This document shows, piece by piece, positions 42,563-53,214 of a stretch of 64,000 nucleotides of DNA. How positions within the stretch are numbered: the first letter of the stretch is position 1; every line of letters begins with the position of its first letter. Source of the DNA: Belnapia arida (lineage in GTDB: Bacteria > Pseudomonadota > Alphaproteobacteria > Acetobacterales > Acetobacteraceae); NCBI RefSeq assembly GCF_016773205.1, contig NZ_JAETWB010000001.1:1-64000 (forward strand). Reading direction: 5' to 3'. The translations under genes and the position numbers were made by a program. The notes beneath the pieces are model-generated. The model was given only the letters and a program-made list of their open reading frames with translations, was not told where the DNA came from and did not search any database.

Positions 42563-42582
42563 TCCGGTGGGTTGCCACCGGA
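42563..42582 (+). terminator. Hairpin after gcrA
   Basis: TCCGGTGG and CCACCGGA form a perfect 8-bp stem with a four-base loop about 50 bases after the gcrA stop codon. It follows the dispersed repeat. There is no T-run. Confidence 0.45.
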
Positions 42583-42629
42583 CGGCGCCAGGGCGATCCT
42601 GACGGAATGTTCATCCTATCCGCCAACCG

Positions 42630-43496
42630 ATGAGCGGTTGGCTTGCCGGGCTCCTCCTGCAGGTCGCGGCCCTCGCCGTCTTCGTCTGCATGGACACGCT
42701 GTTGAAGGTGATGACGGCCTTCTACGCCGTGCCGCAGCTGATGTGGGCCCGCTTCCTGTTCAGCCTGATCGCCGTCGCCCTGCTCTTCCGCCTGACCATG
42801 GGCCGGCTGCCCTGGCGCTCCCGCGCGCCCGGCATGCAGGCCGCCCGCAGCCTGATGCTGGCCGGCGCCAACCTCATGTTCTCCTCGGCGCTGCCCTACC
42901 TGCCGCTGGCCGATGCGACGGCGATCGGCTTCGCCTCGCCGCTGCTCACCGTGGCGCTCGCCGCCGCCTGGCTGCGCGAGCGGGTCAGCGCCCGCCGCTG
43001 GGCCGGCGTCGCCATCGGCCTCGCGGGCGTGATGGTGGCGCTCCGGCCGCCCTTCCTCACCGGTGCCGAGCCGCCGCACTGGGCCGCCATCCTGCCGCTC
43101 GGCACCGCCTGCATGTTCGCCGTCTACCAGATCCTGACGCGGAAGCTTGCGGCGATCGACGACCCGCGCACCACCATCCTGCATACCGGCTTCGCCGGCT
43201 GCGTGGTGACCAGCCTGGTGCAGCCCTTCTTCTGGACTTGGCCGTCCGCCCTCGACTGGCCGCTGCTGGTGCTGCTCGGCCTGTTCGGCGCGCTCGGCCA
43301 CGGGCTTCTGGTGCTGGCCTATGCCCGCGCCCCGGTCAGCCTGCTGGCGCCGCTCTCCTACACCCAGCTGCTCTGGGCGAGCCTCTCCGGCATCCTCGTC
43401 TTTGGCGACTGGCCGGATGGCTGGACCCTGCTTGGCGGCCTGGTCATCGCCGGCGGCGGCATCCTGGTTGCCCTGCCGGATCGGAAGCCGCTTTGA
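42630..43496 (+). CDS. DMT-superfamily (EamA) transporter
   Basis: A membrane protein of 288 residues with ten membrane segments in two EamA halves. The first half starts LLLQVAALAVFVCMDTLLKVM and includes MWARFLFSLIAVALLF; the second starts near HWAAILPLGTACMFAVYQILTRK and ends with GGLVIAGGGILVAL. Such permeases export metabolites or amino acids, or import nucleobase-type compounds. The substrate cannot be read. The gene is followed by pmtA after a short gap on the same strand. Confidence 0.85.
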   Translation: MSGWLAGLLLQVAALAVFVCMDTLLKVMTAFYAVPQLMWARFLFSLIAVALLFRLTMGRLPWRSRAPGMQAARSLMLAGANLMFSSALPYLPLADATAIGFASPLLTVALAAAWLRERVSARRWAGVAIGLAGVMVALRPPFLTGAEPPHWAAILPLGTACMFAVYQILTRKLAAIDDPRTTILHTGFAGCVVTSLVQPFFWTWPSALDWPLLVLLGLFGALGHGLLVLAYARAPVSLLAPLSYTQLLWASLSGILVFGDWPDGWTLLGGLVIAGGGILVALPDRKPL

Positions 43497-43542
43497 TCGA
43501 TCAACAGAGGTTTCATCCGGAACCTTCGACCCCGGCCCCCGC

Positions 43543-44286
43543 TTGCGTCCCAGTCGCGCTTGGTCTAGCGCATGGGCCTCGACCGAGGAGAGCCGGGTCA
43601 TTTCTCACGCCAGGCTGGAACAGCCCCACCACAAGCAGATCGACCGCGACCCGCATCCGCGGGCGGCGCTGGACGCCGGCGCGGTACGGGACGCCTATCG
43701 CCGCTGGGCGGGCGTTTATGACGAGGTCTTCGGCGGCGTCTCCGGCGCCGGCCGCCGTCGCGCCGTTGCTGCCGCCAATCGCCTGCCGGGCGACCGGGTG
43801 CTGGAGGTCGGCGTCGGCACCGGCCTCGCCCTGCCGCTCTACGAGAAGCGCAAGCAGGTCGTCGGCATCGACCTGTCGAGCGACATGCTGCGCCGCGCCC
43901 GCGACCGTGTCGCCAAAGAGCGCCTCGGCAACGTCACCGGCCTGCTCGAGATGGACGCCGAGTCCATGGCCTTCGAGGATGACAGCTTCGACATCGCCGT
44001 CGCCATGTTCACCGCGACCGTGGTGCCGGATGCGCGCCGCCTGTTCCGCGAGATGCGCCGCGTCGTCCGCCCGGGTGGCGAGCTGCTCTTCGTCAACCAC
44101 TTCGCCGCCGAGGGCGGCCTGCGCTGGTGGGCCGAGCGGACGCTCGCGCCGCTCTCCCGCGTGCTCGGCTGGCACCCCGACTTCGCCCTGACCGACCTGC
44201 TAGACGACCCCCGCCAGGCCGCCGAGATCGAGTCCTGCCCGCCCTTCGGCCTCTTCACCCTGGTGCGGGTGCCGAACCAGGGCTGA
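43543..44286 (+). CDS. pmtA: Phosphatidylethanolamine N-methyltransferase, PmtA type
   Basis: A SAM-dependent methyltransferase that converts phosphatidylethanolamine to phosphatidylcholine at the inner membrane. The N-terminal AGAVRDAYRRWAGVYDEVFGG and the SAM motif RVLEVGVGTGLALPLY match the Rhodobacter/Rhizobium PmtA class, followed by VVGIDLSSDML. The start is uncertain. The conserved part begins near 43675, and no ATG precedes it close by. The TTG at 43543 is the nearest ordinary start but has no ribosome site. An ATT at 43600 lies nine bases after GAGGAG and gives a more natural N-terminus. It is followed after eight bases by an ABC exporter gene. Confidence 0.85.
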   Translation: MRPSRAWSSAWASTEESRVISHARLEQPHHKQIDRDPHPRAALDAGAVRDAYRRWAGVYDEVFGGVSGAGRRRAVAAANRLPGDRVLEVGVGTGLALPLYEKRKQVVGIDLSSDMLRRARDRVAKERLGNVTGLLEMDAESMAFEDDSFDIAVAMFTATVVPDARRLFREMRRVVRPGGELLFVNHFAAEGGLRWWAERTLAPLSRVLGWHPDFALTDLLDDPRQAAEIESCPPFGLFTLVRVPNQG

Positions 44287-44294
44287 GGCCCGCC

Positions 44295-46028
44295 ATGCTG
44301 CGTCAGTTCCTCGCATGCTACCGGCCGCATCTCCGGCTCGTGGCGCTCGACTTCGGCTGCGCGGCGCTGTCGGGCATGCTGGAGCTCGGCTTCCCCATCG
44401 CCGTGCGCGCCTTCATCGACCGGCTCCTCCCGGTCGGCGACATGCAGCTGATCCTGCTGGCCGTGCTGGCGCTCCTCTCGGTCTATGCGGCGAACGCCGC
44501 GCTGATGGCGATCGTCACCTACTGGGGTCATGTGCTCGGCATCGCCATCGAGACGGAGCTGCGCCGCCGCGCCTTCGACCACCTGCTGAACCTTTCCCAC
44601 CGCTTCTTCGACGAGGGCAAGACCGGCCATCTGGTCGGCCAGCTCACCAAGAATCTCGAGGATATCGGCGAGGTCGCGCATCACGGTCCGGAGGACCTGC
44701 TGATCGCGCTGCTGACCTTCCTCGGCGCCTTCGCCCTGATGCTCTGGGTCAACCCGGTGCTCGCCCTGTTGACGGCGCTGATCGTGCCGGCGGTGGGCGT
44801 GGTCGTCGCGCGCTATGGCGGGCGGATGACGCAGAACTGGCAGGCGCAATTCGGCCGGGTCGGCGCCTTCAACGCCCGGATCGAGGAGGCCGTCGGTGGC
44901 ATCCGCGTGGTCAAGGCCTTCGCCAATGAGGCGCATGAGCGCGCCCTCTTCGCCGCCGACAACGACCGCTATCGGCAGACCAAGCTCGACGCCTACCGCA
45001 TCATGGCGGCGAGCCAGACCTTGAACTACCTCGGCATGCGGCTGGTGCAGCTTGCCGTCATGCTGGCGGGCGCGGTGCTGATCACCCGCGGTGCGCTCTC
45101 GGTCGGGGATTTCGTCGCTTTCCTGTTGCTGGTGGGCGTCTTCTACCGGCCGCTCGAGAAGATCAACGCCGTGATCGAGACCTATCCAAAGGGCATCGCC
45201 GGCTTCCGAAGCTACCTGGAGCTGATGGCGCAGCCAGCCGAGATCGCCGACCGCCCCGGCGCCCGCCCGGCCCCCAGCCTCAGCGGCGCCATCCGCTACG
45301 AGGGGGTGACCTTCGGCTATGCGCCGGGCCGGCCGGTGCTGCGCAACATCGACCTCGACGTCGCGCCCGGCACCACCGTCGCGCTGGTTGGGCCCTCAGG
45401 CGCCGGCAAGACCACGCTCTGCTCCCTGCTGCCGCGCTTCTACGAGCCCTGGAGCGGCCGCATCACCATCGACGGCATCGAGACCCGCGACATCACGCTC
45501 GCAAGCCTGCGCGGCCAGATCGGCATCGTGCAGCAGGATGTCTTCCTCTTCGCCGGGACGATCCGGGAGAACATCGCCTATGGCTGCCTCGGCGCCACCG
45601 ATGCCGCGATCGCCGAGGCGGCGCGGCGCGCGAGGCTCGACGGGCTGGTCGCCGAGCTGCCGCAGGGGCTCGACACCTCGGTCGGAGAGCGCGGCGTCCG
45701 GCTCTCCGGCGGGCAGAAGCAGCGCCTCGCCATCGCCCGGGTCTTCCTGCGGAATCCCCCCGTGCTGATTCTCGACGAGGCGACGAGCGCCCTCGACACC
45801 GAGACGGAACGCGCCATCCAGGCCTCGCTCGCCGAGCTGGCGCAGGGACGGACGACCTTCGTCATCGCCCATCGCCTGGCGACCATCCGCGGGGCGGACC
45901 GGATCCTGGTCGTGACCGAGGCCGGCATCGTCGAGCAGGGCACCCATGCTGAGTTGCTCGCCGGCCACGGCGCCTATCGCTCGCTGCATGAGGCGCAGTT
46001 TAGCCCGGAGCGCCTGGCCTCGCCCTGA
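44295..46028 (+). CDS. ABC exporter with fused membrane and ATPase domains (MsbA-like)
   Basis: A protein of 577 residues, the length of MsbA-type half-transporters. Residues 1-310 form the six-helix membrane domain (NLSHRFFDEGKTGHLVGQLTKN and EEAVGGIRVVKAFANE are conserved loops). The ATPase domain follows with Walker A GPSGAGKTT near residue 375, the signature LSGGQKQRLAIARVFL, Walker B VLILDEATSALD and the IAHRLATIR H-loop. The domain order and neighbours (pmtA before it) suggest export of a lipid, but a drug or peptide is also possible. Confidence 0.88.
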   Translation: MLRQFLACYRPHLRLVALDFGCAALSGMLELGFPIAVRAFIDRLLPVGDMQLILLAVLALLSVYAANAALMAIVTYWGHVLGIAIETELRRRAFDHLLNLSHRFFDEGKTGHLVGQLTKNLEDIGEVAHHGPEDLLIALLTFLGAFALMLWVNPVLALLTALIVPAVGVVVARYGGRMTQNWQAQFGRVGAFNARIEEAVGGIRVVKAFANEAHERALFAADNDRYRQTKLDAYRIMAASQTLNYLGMRLVQLAVMLAGAVLITRGALSVGDFVAFLLLVGVFYRPLEKINAVIETYPKGIAGFRSYLELMAQPAEIADRPGARPAPSLSGAIRYEGVTFGYAPGRPVLRNIDLDVAPGTTVALVGPSGAGKTTLCSLLPRFYEPWSGRITIDGIETRDITLASLRGQIGIVQQDVFLFAGTIRENIAYGCLGATDAAIAEAARRARLDGLVAELPQGLDTSVGERGVRLSGGQKQRLAIARVFLRNPPVLILDEATSALDTETERAIQASLAELAQGRTTFVIAHRLATIRGADRILVVTEAGIVEQGTHAELLAGHGAYRSLHEAQFSPERLASP

Positions 46029-46037
46029 CGGCGCCGG

Positions 46038-46697
46038 TCAGCCCCGTCCGCAGGCGACCCTCGGCCTCACCCCGCCGCCGCCCCGCCGGATGACGAGCGC
46101 CGGTTGCCGCCCGGGCGCGCAAAGCCCGGCCAGGCTCCGGGTGGGAAGGGGGACGCTGCCGCCCCTGGCCCAGGCCGCCCCGAGCCGCGCCAGCATCACC
46201 CGCCGCTGATACCCCGCCCCGCGCTCCGGATCGCCGGAATGGTATTGCGCGATGGCATCCGCCCAATTCCCCGTCCGCCTCCGCAACTCCAACAGGAAGC
46301 GCACCGCGTAGCGGATGTTGGTGGCCGGGTCGAAGCCCTCAGCCACGCCGGGAAAGGCCTCCGGGTGGTACAGCAGGTTGACCTGCATGCAGCCGATATC
46401 GACAGAGCGCTGGCCGCGCGCCAGCTGGCCGGAGACCGCGGCCACGGCTGCCTCCCGCGTCGCCTCGGCATGGCCCTCGCCCCCGGCGTTCCAGCTCCAG
46501 GGCCAGGGCTCGAAACGGCCGCTGCGTGCATCGCCGCGCCCGGTCTCGACCAGCGCGATCGCCAGCAACAGGCCGGGCGGCAGCCCGGAGCCACGTTCGG
46601 CCACCGCGATGGCGCGGCGGCAGGCCGTCCACGGATCCTCCTGTGCCCGGGCGGGGCCGGCGGCGAGCAGGAGGAGGCAGAGGACGAGCCAGCGCAT
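46038..46697 (-). CDS. Lytic transglycosylase (SLT domain)
   Basis: A secreted protein of 219 residues. After a signal peptide ending PARAQ comes a transglycosylase fold with LAIALVETGRGD (catalytic Glu51), then SVDIGCMQVNLLYHPEAF, the conserved GxMQV motif, then RFLLELRRRTGNWADAIAQYHSG. It cleaves the glycan strands of peptidoglycan in the periplasm. Many homologues with this exact layout stand beside flagellar or secretion genes, but none are nearby here. The gene is convergent with the ABC exporter gene and lies behind a MITE-like element. Confidence 0.87.
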   Translation of the reverse strand: MRWLVLCLLLLAAGPARAQEDPWTACRRAIAVAERGSGLPPGLLLAIALVETGRGDARSGRFEPWPWSWNAGGEGHAEATREAAVAAVSGQLARGQRSVDIGCMQVNLLYHPEAFPGVAEGFDPATNIRYAVRFLLELRRRTGNWADAIAQYHSGDPERGAGYQRRVMLARLGAAWARGGSVPLPTRSLAGLCAPGRQPALVIRRGGGGVRPRVACGRG

Positions 46698-46753
46698 GGG
46701 CGGCAGCGTAGCGACTACCGCCCGGTGCCGTCAGCCCGGCATGGGCCCGGCGC

Positions 46754-46868
46754 GGCTAGAGCGGTTTCCGTTCGCACTGGCTCCCGGACCCCCGCTCTCT
46801 AGCGTGTTGTTTCAGCGGGCAAATCACTCCGATCAGGTGATTCCACCTGATCGGAGTTTGCTCTAGCC
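46754..46868. mobile_element. MITE-like or REP-like element with 9-bp terminal inverted repeats
   Basis: A 115-base element bounded by GGCTAGAGC (46754-46762) and its exact reverse complement (46860-46868). Inside is a perfect 13-bp stem, 46827-46839 with 46844-46856, around a four-base loop. There is no coding capacity. The right end contains the TAG stop codon of mntH. The inner hairpin could also serve as the terminator of mntH. Whether it is mobile or repeated in the genome cannot be judged from one copy. Confidence 0.5.
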
Positions 46869-48173
46869 CATGAAAAATCCCCAAAGCAGCTTCAGGTTCA
46901 TCGCCACGATCACCACCGTGCAGGCCCAGCCCAGCACCACCTGCCAGCGCGGCGCCGCCTGCGCCCCGAGCCGCACCTTGTCCCCGGCGAACATCATCAG
47001 CGGGATCACGGCAAAGGGTAGCTGCAGGCAGAGCACCACCTGCGACAGCACCAGCAGCTCCGCCGTTCCGCTCTCGCCATAAAGCCAGGTGACGATGATC
47101 GCCGGGACGATGGCGATCAGCCGCGTCACCAGCCGCCGTATCACCGGCGACAGGCGAAGGCCCAGGAACCCCTCCATCACCACCTGCCCGGCCAGCGTCG
47201 CGGTGACGGTGGCGTTCAGCCCGCAGGCCAGCAGCGCCACGGCGAAGAGCGTCGCCGCCGCCGCCGTGCCGACCATCGGCGCCAGCAGCTCGTAGGCTTC
47301 CTGGATTTCGGCGACCTCCGTCCGCCCGCCGGCATGGAAGACCGCCGCCGCGGTGATCAGGATCGCCGAGTTGACGAACAGCGCCAGGGTCAGCGCGATG
47401 GAGCTGTCGATAGTAGCGAAGCGGATCGCCTCGCGCCGGTCCTCCACCCCCTCGCCATAGGCGCGGGACTGCACCACCGCCGTGTGGAGGTAGAGGTTGT
47501 GCGGCATCACCGTCGCGCCGAGGATGCCGATGGCGATGTAGAGCTGGTTCTCATTCGTCAGGATCGAGCCGCTCGGCACGTAGCCGCCAAGCACCGCTGC
47601 CCAGTCCGGCTGGGCGAGCACCATCTGCGCCGCGAAGCAGCCGAAGACCAGCACCATCAGCCCCGCCACCAACGCCTCCAGCCAGCGCACGCCGCGGTGC
47701 TGGAGCCAGAGGATCAGCAACGCATCGAGCGCCGTCAGCACCACGCCGACCAGCAGCGGGATGCCGAAGAGCAGGTTGAGAGCGATCGCCGTGCCGATCA
47801 GTTCGGCGAGGTCGGTGGCGCAGATCGCCACCTCCGCCAGCGCCCAGAGCACCAGGTTCACCGGCCGGGGGAAGCGGTCGCGGCAGAGCTGCGCCAGGTC
47901 GCGCCCGGTGGCGATGCCGACCCGGGCGCAGAGCGCCTGCAGCAGCATCGCCATCAGCGAGGAGGCCAGCGCCACCGAGAGCAGCGTGTAGCCGAAGGCC
48001 GAGCCGCCGGCGAGGGCGGTCGCCCAGTTGCCCGGGTCCATGTAGCCGACGGCGATAAGATAGCCGGGGCCGACGAAGGCGCCGAGCCGGCGCAGCCAGC
48101 CCGCGGCATGGGGGATGCGGACGCTGGCATGCATCTCGGCTAGGCTGAGGTCGGAGGGCGGCGGCCTCAGCAT
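46863..48173 (-). CDS. mntH: Nramp-family divalent metal (Mn/Fe) transporter
   Basis: An integral inner-membrane protein of 436 residues with about eleven membrane helices. It carries both Nramp metal motifs: YMDPGNWAT (Asp46, Asn49) in helix 1 and [11 protein letters not shown] (Met223, His225) in helix 6. These mark a proton-coupled Mn(II)/Fe(II) importer. The stop codon lies within the terminal repeat of a MITE-like element. It is divergent from an ArsR-type regulator gene with an SmtB-type metal site, and a perfect dyad lies between them, so it may be controlled by that regulator. Confidence 0.93.
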   Translation of the reverse strand: MLRPPPSDLSLAEMHASVRIPHAAGWLRRLGAFVGPGYLIAVGYMDPGNWATALAGGSAFGYTLLSVALASSLMAMLLQALCARVGIATGRDLAQLCRDRFPRPVNLVLWALAEVAICATDLAELIGTAIALNLLFGIPLLVGVVLTALDALLILWLQHRGVRWLEALVAGLMVLVFGCFAAQMVLAQPDWAAVLGGYVPSGSILTNENQLYIAIGILGATVMPHNLYLHTAVVQSRAYGEGVEDRREAIRFATIDSSIALTLALFVNSAILITAAAVFHAGGRTEVAEIQEAYELLAPMVGTAAAATLFAVALLACGLNATVTATLAGQVVMEGFLGLRLSPVIRRLVTRLIAIVPAIIVTWLYGESGTAELLVLSQVVLCLQLPFAVIPLMMFAGDKVRLGAQAAPRWQVVLGWACTVVIVAMNLKLLWGFFMG

Positions 48174-48206
48174 GCGGCCATTCTCGCGCAGATGGCTGAA
48201 CAGGTC

Positions 48207-48219
48207 TTCAACTGTTGAA
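48207..48219. promoter_or_regulatory. Perfect palindrome between mntH and the ArsR-type gene
   Basis: TTCAACTGTTGAA is an exact palindrome with a single central base, located 33 bases upstream of the mntH start and 90 bases upstream of the regulator start. Its TCAA..TTGA pattern resembles SmtB/ArsR operators. The surroundings are AT-rich. It is the best candidate operator in the divergent gap. Confidence 0.5.
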
Positions 48220-48309
48220 AGGTTCCTTGTTTTTCAGTGGCTTATTCGTTATGGTCCAGTTGCGCTCGCGATGCTTTCCTGTCAAGGCATGGGGCAGGGG
48301 TAGGGGCAG

Positions 48310-48636
48310 ATGCGCGCACGAATCCGGATCGGTGACGACCAGGTTGTGGAATTGGCGGAAATGTTCCGCCTGATGAGCGACCCGACGCGGCTGAAGATCA
48401 TCCTCGCCTGCCTCGACGCCCCGGCGGCGGTGGGCGAGATGGCGGAGCGCCTGGGCATCTCCGCCTCGCTCGTCTCGCACCACCTGCGCCTGCTGCGCGC
48501 CGCCCGGCTGCTCCAGGCCGACCGCCGCGGCCGCCAGGTCTTCTACGCGGTGATGGACGAGCATATCCGCTCCATGCTGTCCGACATGGTGGACCATGTC
48601 GCCGAGGTCGACGCCGAGGCCGAAGCCGCCCCCTGA
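48310..48636 (+). CDS. ArsR/SmtB-family metal-sensing regulator
   Basis: A winged-helix regulator of 108 residues with RLMSDPTRLKIILACL at the start and GISASLVSHHLRLLRAARLL as the recognition region. It lacks the ELCVCDL cysteines that bind arsenite. Instead the last helix reads DEHIRSMLSDMVDHVAE, giving Asp83, His85, His96 and Glu99 in the DxHx10HxxE spacing used by the alpha-5 metal site of SmtB and CzrA. Sensing of zinc, nickel, cobalt or manganese is therefore likely. It is divergent from mntH. GGGGCAG precedes the ATG. Confidence 0.9.
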   Translation: MRARIRIGDDQVVELAEMFRLMSDPTRLKIILACLDAPAAVGEMAERLGISASLVSHHLRLLRAARLLQADRRGRQVFYAVMDEHIRSMLSDMVDHVAEVDAEAEAAP

Positions 48637-48828
48637 ATTGCCCTCTCCCCCGGCCGGACTTGCGCTTCGCGCGTCGGCCCTCACTTGTGCGGTGCGGTGC
48701 TGGGCGACTATGGTCCGGCCGCGTCGCCTCAGCGCCCCCAGGGCGCGGCGGCGCGTCGGCCGGCAAGCCCGGACGACAGGACCTTTCTCAGGCGGTGCGC
48801 GCACCGCGCGCGGCGGGCGGGACACGGA

Positions 48829-51370
<2,542 letters not shown>

Positions 51371-51394
51371 GCCCGCGTCAGATCACAGAGAAAG

Positions 51395-51428
51395 CGCCAC
51401 ATCCCGCGGCCCGGGGTGTGGCGTTTTT
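51395..51428 (+). terminator. Rho-independent terminator between ctaD and ctaB
   Basis: Arms 51395-51406 and 51412-51423 pair over 12 bases with one T-G wobble around a five-base loop, followed at once by TTTTT (51424-51428). It is the best classic terminator of the window. It probably lowers transcription of the assembly genes relative to the structural genes. Confidence 0.85.
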
Positions 51429-51454
51429 CATGGGGAGGGCCTACATCGCCCCCC

Positions 51455-52378
51455 ATGAGCGACGTCACCGCAGCCGCACCGCCGCAGGATCTGTCCGAGG
51501 TCAAGGACTGGGTCACCCTCCTCAAGCCGCGCGTCATCTCGCTGGTGGTCCTCACCGGCATCTGCGGCCTGCTCGTCGCCCCGGGCCACCTGCACCCGAC
51601 GCTCGCCATCGCCGCCGTGCTCTGCATCGCGCTCGGCGCCGGTGCCTCGGGCGCCATCAACATGTGGTACGACCGCGACATCGATGCGGTCATGCGCCGC
51701 ACCCAGAACCGGCCCATCCCTGCCGGGCGGATCGAGCCGGGGGCTGCGCTCACCTATGGCGTCGGACTTGCCGTCGCCTCCGTTCTCATCATGGGCCTCG
51801 CCACCAACTGGGTCGCGGCCGGCGTGCTGGCGCTCTCCATCGCCTTCTACGTCTTCGTCTATACCGCCTGGCTGAAGCGGCGGACCTCGCAGAACATCGT
51901 CATCGGCGGCGCCGCCGGCGCCTTCCCGCCGGTCATCGGCTGGGCCGCCGTCACCGGCGACGTGACGCTGGCGCCGATGATCCTCTTCGCCATCATCTTC
52001 TTCTGGACGCCGCCGCATTTCTGGGCGCTCAGCCTTTTCGCCCATGCCGATTACGAGAAGGTCGGCGTGCCCATGCTCCCCGTCACCCACGGCGCGCGGG
52101 AGACGCGGAAGCAGGTGCTGGTCTACACCCTGGTGCTGCTGCCGCTGACGCTGCTGCCGACGCTGCTCGGCTTCGCCGGCTGGCTCTATGCCGCCGCCGC
52201 CGTCCTGCTCGGGGCGGAGTTCCTGCGCCACGCCGTCGCCGTCTGGCGCGACGAGCAGGATGAGGGTGGCCGCAGCCTCACCGGCGACAAGCCGGCCAAG
52301 AAGGCCTTCCGCTACTCCCTGCTCTACCTCGCGCTGCTCTTCGTGGCGCTTGCCGCCGACAAGGCCCTGCTCGGCTGA
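51455..52378 (+). CDS. ctaB: Protoheme IX farnesyltransferase
   Basis: A membrane prenyltransferase of 307 residues that makes heme O from heme B, the first step to heme A of the oxidase. It has SEVKDWVTLLKPRVISLV at the start, the diphosphate-binding INMWYDRDIDAVMRRTQNRP block near residue 70 and the YTAWLKRRTSQNIVIGGAAG segment near residue 140. The ATG at 51455 was chosen since an upstream in-frame ATG falls inside the terminator. The stop overlaps the next small gene by TGATG. Confidence 0.94.
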   Translation: MSDVTAAAPPQDLSEVKDWVTLLKPRVISLVVLTGICGLLVAPGHLHPTLAIAAVLCIALGAGASGAINMWYDRDIDAVMRRTQNRPIPAGRIEPGAALTYGVGLAVASVLIMGLATNWVAAGVLALSIAFYVFVYTAWLKRRTSQNIVIGGAAGAFPPVIGWAAVTGDVTLAPMILFAIIFFWTPPHFWALSLFAHADYEKVGVPMLPVTHGARETRKQVLVYTLVLLPLTLLPTLLGFAGWLYAAAAVLLGAEFLRHAVAVWRDEQDEGGRSLTGDKPAKKAFRYSLLYLALLFVALAADKALLG

Positions 52379-52506
52379 TGACGCCCGAGCAGCGCATCGA
52401 TTTCGAGCGCCGGCGTCGCCAGAAGAACTGGGCGGTGCTCGGCGTGCTTGTTGCGCTCGTGGTGCTGTTCTTCGCCATCAGCACCGCCCGCGTCTTGAGG
52501 GGTTGA
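52378..52506 (+). CDS. 42-residue single-span membrane protein of the oxidase operon (CoxF-like)
   Basis: The product has a basic N-terminal part (EQRIDFERRRRQKNW) and one membrane helix (VLGVLVALVVLFFAIS). Its start shares bases with the ctaB stop, and ctaG follows four bases after its stop, so it is a member of the translationally coupled block. Small proteins of this shape are often found between ctaB and ctaG in alphaproteobacteria and are annotated as oxidase assembly or CoxF-like. Its precise role is unknown. Confidence 0.75.
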   Translation: MTPEQRIDFERRRRQKNWAVLGVLVALVVLFFAISTARVLRG

Positions 52507-52510
52507 TCCT

Positions 52511-53128
52511 ATGACGCCTGCCGAGACTCTCCGCCGCCGCAACCGCCGCCTCGGCCTCGTCGTCGGCGGCGGCGTCGCCTGCATGGTCGGCCTCGCCTTC
52601 GCCTCGGTGCCGCTCTACGACATGTTCTGCCGGGCCACCGGCTATAACGGCACCGTGCAGACCGGCGGCCCCGCCGCGCCAGGCGCCGCAGCCAATGCCG
52701 GGTCGATGACCGTCCGCTTCAACGCCAATACCCATCCCGGCCTGCCGTGGCGCTTTGTCCCGGAGGCGGCGAATGTCTCGCTCCGCGTCGGCGAGGAAGG
52801 ATTGGGCTTCTACCGTGCCGAGAACCTCTCCGATCGCCCCGTCACCGGCGTCGCCACCTACAACGTGACGCCCGAGGTAGTGGGCAAGTATTTTCACAAG
52901 ACCGCCTGCTTCTGCTTCAACGAGCAGACGCTGGAGCCGGGCCAGCGGGTCGATATGCCGCTCACCTTCTGGATCGATCCGGCCATCGCCGATGACCCGA
53001 ACACGCGCGGCATCCGCACCATCACCATCAGCTACACCTTCTTCCGCAGTCTGGACGACGCCGCCCGCTCCGGCGCGTTGGCCAATGCCGGCCAGCACGT
53101 CGGCCCGGCCCGCACGACCACCGAGTAG
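52511..53128 (+). CDS. ctaG: Cytochrome c oxidase copper chaperone CtaG (Cox11)
   Basis: A protein of 205 residues with one N-terminal membrane helix ([20 protein letters not shown]) and a periplasmic immunoglobulin-like domain. [17 protein letters not shown] and [16 protein letters not shown] are the Cox11 signatures; the CFCF cysteines bind Cu(I), which is delivered to CuB of subunit I. It lies directly before ctaE with an 86-base gap. Confidence 0.95.
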   Translation: MTPAETLRRRNRRLGLVVGGGVACMVGLAFASVPLYDMFCRATGYNGTVQTGGPAAPGAAANAGSMTVRFNANTHPGLPWRFVPEAANVSLRVGEEGLGFYRAENLSDRPVTGVATYNVTPEVVGKYFHKTACFCFNEQTLEPGQRVDMPLTFWIDPAIADDPNTRGIRTITISYTFFRSLDDAARSGALANAGQHVGPARTTTE

Positions 53129-53214
53129 CCGCCTCAGGGCTTGATAACGGCCGGTTTTTGGGGATTGATGCGCCCCGACCGGCGGGCCTCCTCCCGCAGA
53201 GATCAGGACGCGCA

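Noticed and set aside
51416-51454. Earlier in-frame ATG as the start of ctaB
   Set aside because: It lies inside the terminator hairpin behind ctaD and would add an unconserved N-terminus.
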